DNA of 7,969 bases from Phycisphaerales bacterium (GTDB taxonomy: Bacteria > Planctomycetota > Phycisphaerae > SM23-33), in NCBI GenBank assembly GCA_003171235.1, contig PMYM01000107.1, positions 7,161-15,129 of the forward strand, given 5' to 3'. The notes beneath the pieces are model-generated. The model was not told the DNA's origin. It ran no database searches and saw only the letters and a program-made list of their open reading frames with translations. The translations under genes and the position numbers were made by a program. Shown one piece after another: positions 6,520-7,969 of the stretch (position 1 is its first letter; the number at the start of each line of letters is the position of its first letter).

Positions 6520-7617
6520 ATGAGCTTTCAACTGGATCGGTTCGAGCAAGAAGGCCTCAGCCAAGACTACCTGGGATACCTGGTCGAGCAGGAGGCAATC
6601 GAAGCCTGCCAGCATTATGCCCGTTTCTGGGATTACTTCCGCAACACCATCACTCCGGCGCTCGGGCGTGCGTGCGATTCCCTCAACGCCAACAGCCGGC
6701 CGTATTTTCAGGCCCAGGAACAGGGCCTGCCGGCCCGCATCACCGGGGTGGATCGGTGGGGCGGCGGCCGGGCCGCCGACCTGGCCCGCAAGGAAGTGGT
6801 CGTCGAGAACGACATCGCCTGGCGCATCCAGGCCATGGTGGATTTCCTCTTCGGCAAGCCCCCGACCATCCGCAGCCTGGCCGGCGATCGCCAGACGGCC
6901 CAGGCCGTCGAGGCCATGACGGCCCGGCTGTTCGAGGCCAACGGCGGCAGCGGCTTCTTTCAGGAGCTGGCCCTGCTGGGGGCGATTTACGGATTCGTGG
7001 ACATCGTCCTTCGCCCGCCGGCCGAGTGGATGGCCATCGCCTCCCGGCTCGCCGCTCGCCTCCCTGCCCCCGCCCAGGCGGCAAGCCGCGGCCCCGAGTC
7101 ATCCGGGGCCCCTCGGCCGGCCACTCCTTCTGCGCAGGACGCGGCAATGGATCCGGCTGCGCCCCGGTCTAAAACCTCCGCTTCGGCGGCCACTCAGTTG
7201 GCCGGCCTGATCACACTGGAGACCGTAGAGGCCAGCCGGATCCTGCCCGTCCTGGACGAAGACGACTTCCGCAGCGTCCGCTGCTGGCTGCAATGCTACC
7301 GCAAGGCGCTGCCGGCCTTGGAAGGCGGCGGCCCGCTGTCGATCTTCGGCATCGGCAACTCTCGCCTGGAGCCGCGGACGGCCGAGGTGGTCGAGATCAT
7401 CTCGCCGCGCTGGTGGCAGCGGTACGAGGATCGCCGCTTGGCGGCCGAGGGCCCCAACCTCCTTGGCCGCCTGCCGGTGGTGCACATCCAGAACCTGCCG
7501 CTGCCGGGCCACTACGAGGGCCTGGGCGACGTGGAGCCATTGCTGCCCCTGCAGGACGAGCTCAACACCCGCCTGTCCGACCGCGCCAGCCGCGTGACCT
7601 ACCAGTCCTTGAATTGA
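6520..7617 (+). CDS. Phage portal protein (SPP1 gp6-like), C-terminally truncated
   Basis: Portal proteins form the dodecameric ring through which phage DNA enters and leaves the capsid. The 365-residue product shows the N-terminal portal pattern: YARFWDYFRN at 33-42, then VVVENDIAWRIQAMVDFLFGKPPTI at 93-117, then GAIYGFVDIVLRPP at 154-167. RILPVLDEDDFRSV at 240-253 is the typical strand before the wing region. LPVVHIQN (318-325), GLGDVEPLLPLQDELNTRLSDR (334-355) and VTYQS (359-363) form the conserved late segment. Full members usually run to about 450 residues or more, and here a TGA follows at once (YQSLN, stop), so roughly the last 80-150 residues are absent. The DNA becomes AT-rich at the same point. 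An Ala/Pro/Ser-rich stretch at about 176-226 is an unusual linker. No terminase gene precedes it, although portal genes usually follow one. It is probably a prophage remnant. Confidence 0.75.
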   Translation: MSFQLDRFEQEGLSQDYLGYLVEQEAIEACQHYARFWDYFRNTITPALGRACDSLNANSRPYFQAQEQGLPARITGVDRWGGGRAADLARKEVVVENDIAWRIQAMVDFLFGKPPTIRSLAGDRQTAQAVEAMTARLFEANGGSGFFQELALLGAIYGFVDIVLRPPAEWMAIASRLAARLPAPAQAASRGPESSGAPRPATPSAQDAAMDPAAPRSKTSASAATQLAGLITLETVEASRILPVLDEDDFRSVRCWLQCYRKALPALEGGGPLSIFGIGNSRLEPRTAEVVEIISPRWWQRYEDRRLAAEGPNLLGRLPVVHIQNLPLPGHYEGLGDVEPLLPLQDELNTRLSDRASRVTYQSLN

Positions 7618-7623
7618 TTTTCT

Positions 7624-7824
7624 TTAATTAACAAAAGATTGGATCCAGGACTCAGGCCTAGCCGTCGTGGGGCCGGTGTCAATCTCAGGTAGTGACGAGG
7701 GTGGGATTCTTTTGGCCCTATTTTCATTAAGAGCAGCAATGACGGCCTTTTTCGCGCATGTCAAGATTTCAACGAGGGCTAGCGGCATTGCGGTTCGTTG
7801 CGGTCTGTTGTGATTTGTAGGCAT
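7624..7824 (-). CDS. Possible small protein of 66 residues, unknown
   Basis: An ATG with GAGG seven bases upstream opens 66 codons on the minus strand, ending 6 bp from the portal stop. The product has a basic N-terminus (NHNRPQR), a short amphipathic-looking middle (LALVEILTCAKKAVIAALNE) and a Pro/Thr-rich tail. I recognise no family. It may be chance, because it spans the imperfect 10-bp tandem units and lies in disturbed DNA. Confidence 0.25.
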   Translation of the reverse strand: MPTNHNRPQRTAMPLALVEILTCAKKAVIAALNENRAKRIPPSSLPEIDTGPTTARPESWIQSFVN

Positions 7825-7839
7825 CTGTGCGCCTCGTTT

Positions 7840-7858
7840 AAGGACACTTTTAGGACAG
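7840..7858. repeat. GGACA direct repeat, possible mobile-element end
   Basis: AAGGACACTTTTAGGACAG holds two GGACA units 11 bp apart. It lies 18 bp beyond the stop of the leftward gene at the right edge, which is the geometry expected for an insertion-sequence end next to its transposase gene. The right-hand partner is outside the window, so this is only a suggestion. Confidence 0.25.
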
Positions 7859-7876
7859 CACCGCGGCCATCTTGGG

Positions 7877-7969
7877 CTACTTCTTCCCGCTGGCGCCGGG
7901 CTTCTTCCTGCGCTCGCTGGCCGGCAACTTAATGCCCCATTGTAGCAGCATCTCCTGCATGCTCTTGGC
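7877..7969 (-). CDS. C-terminal 30 residues of a leftward gene, cut by window edge
   Basis: Reading leftward from the edge, an open frame ends at TAG (7877-7879). The visible peptide includes SMQEMLLQWGIKLPASE and ends in a strongly basic tail, RRKKPGASGKK. Codons are GC-rich, like the real genes in the window, and the basic tail is a common C-terminal style. The opposite strand in this stretch also lacks early stops but has no good start. The product cannot be named from 30 residues. Confidence 0.45.
   Translation of the reverse strand, partial: AKSMQEMLLQWGIKLPASERRKKPGASGKK

Larger units (their letters stand above)
7618..7876. other. AT-richer region after the portal break
   Basis: Immediately after the portal stop, the DNA reads as a run of A and T for about 25 bases, unlike the GC-rich coding DNA on the left. 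No continuation of the portal protein is found in any frame. Within it are imperfect 10-bp tandem units (attgcggttc, gttgcggtct, gttgtgattt at 7787-7816) and a GGACA direct repeat described separately. Part of it may encode the small leftward ORF at 7624-7824. Confidence 0.5.

Overview
The window is GC-rich, densely coding bacterial DNA, most likely a metagenome-derived or environmental genome. The mix of genes (a Gfo/Idh/MocA oxidoreductase with a Cys-rich loop, a FucI-type sugar isomerase, a eukaryote-like adenylosuccinate lyase) and the CACAAAG/CTCTGCG-type intergenic repeats fit the Planctomycetota or the wider PVC group. That placement is an inference from gene style, not from a marker gene.

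Left part (1-6132): a galactokinase, cut by the left window edge, runs rightward and ends 15 bp from the end of a leftward gene for an L-fucose/L-arabinose isomerase-family protein. Upstream of the isomerase gene is a gap of about 235 bp holding a composite repeat: three CACAAAG heptamers, a fold-back hairpin, and four CTCTGCG heptamers. Beyond it lies a tight leftward cluster transcribed purB, then a four-helix membrane protein, then a Gfo/Idh/MocA oxidoreductase. Here purB and the membrane gene overlap by one base, and the membrane gene and the oxidoreductase are one base apart. Galactokinase, sugar isomerase and oxidoreductase together suggest sugar catabolism. purB is a housekeeping purine gene that heads the cluster.

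Middle (6133-6519): a 387-bp divergent intergenic region holding two copies of a perfect 32-bp palindrome (the first extends to 42 bp), spaced exactly 111 bp. The second copy lies just upstream of the ribosome binding site of the next gene.

Right part (6520-7969): a phage portal protein gene of the SPP1 gp6-like type with an excellent ribosome binding site, an internal Ala/Pro/Ser-rich linker, and an early stop directly after the conserved segment that normally leads into the C-terminal third. The DNA turns AT-rich exactly there, so the gene looks truncated by insertion or recombination. Beyond it are a poorly supported small leftward ORF, a short GGACA direct repeat, and the last 30 codons of a leftward gene entering from the right edge. 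This end looks like a decayed prophage or mobile-element boundary. No integrase, terminase, tRNA, rRNA or CRISPR array is visible. No new system can be demonstrated; the twin palindromes in front of the truncated portal gene are the most unusual structure.
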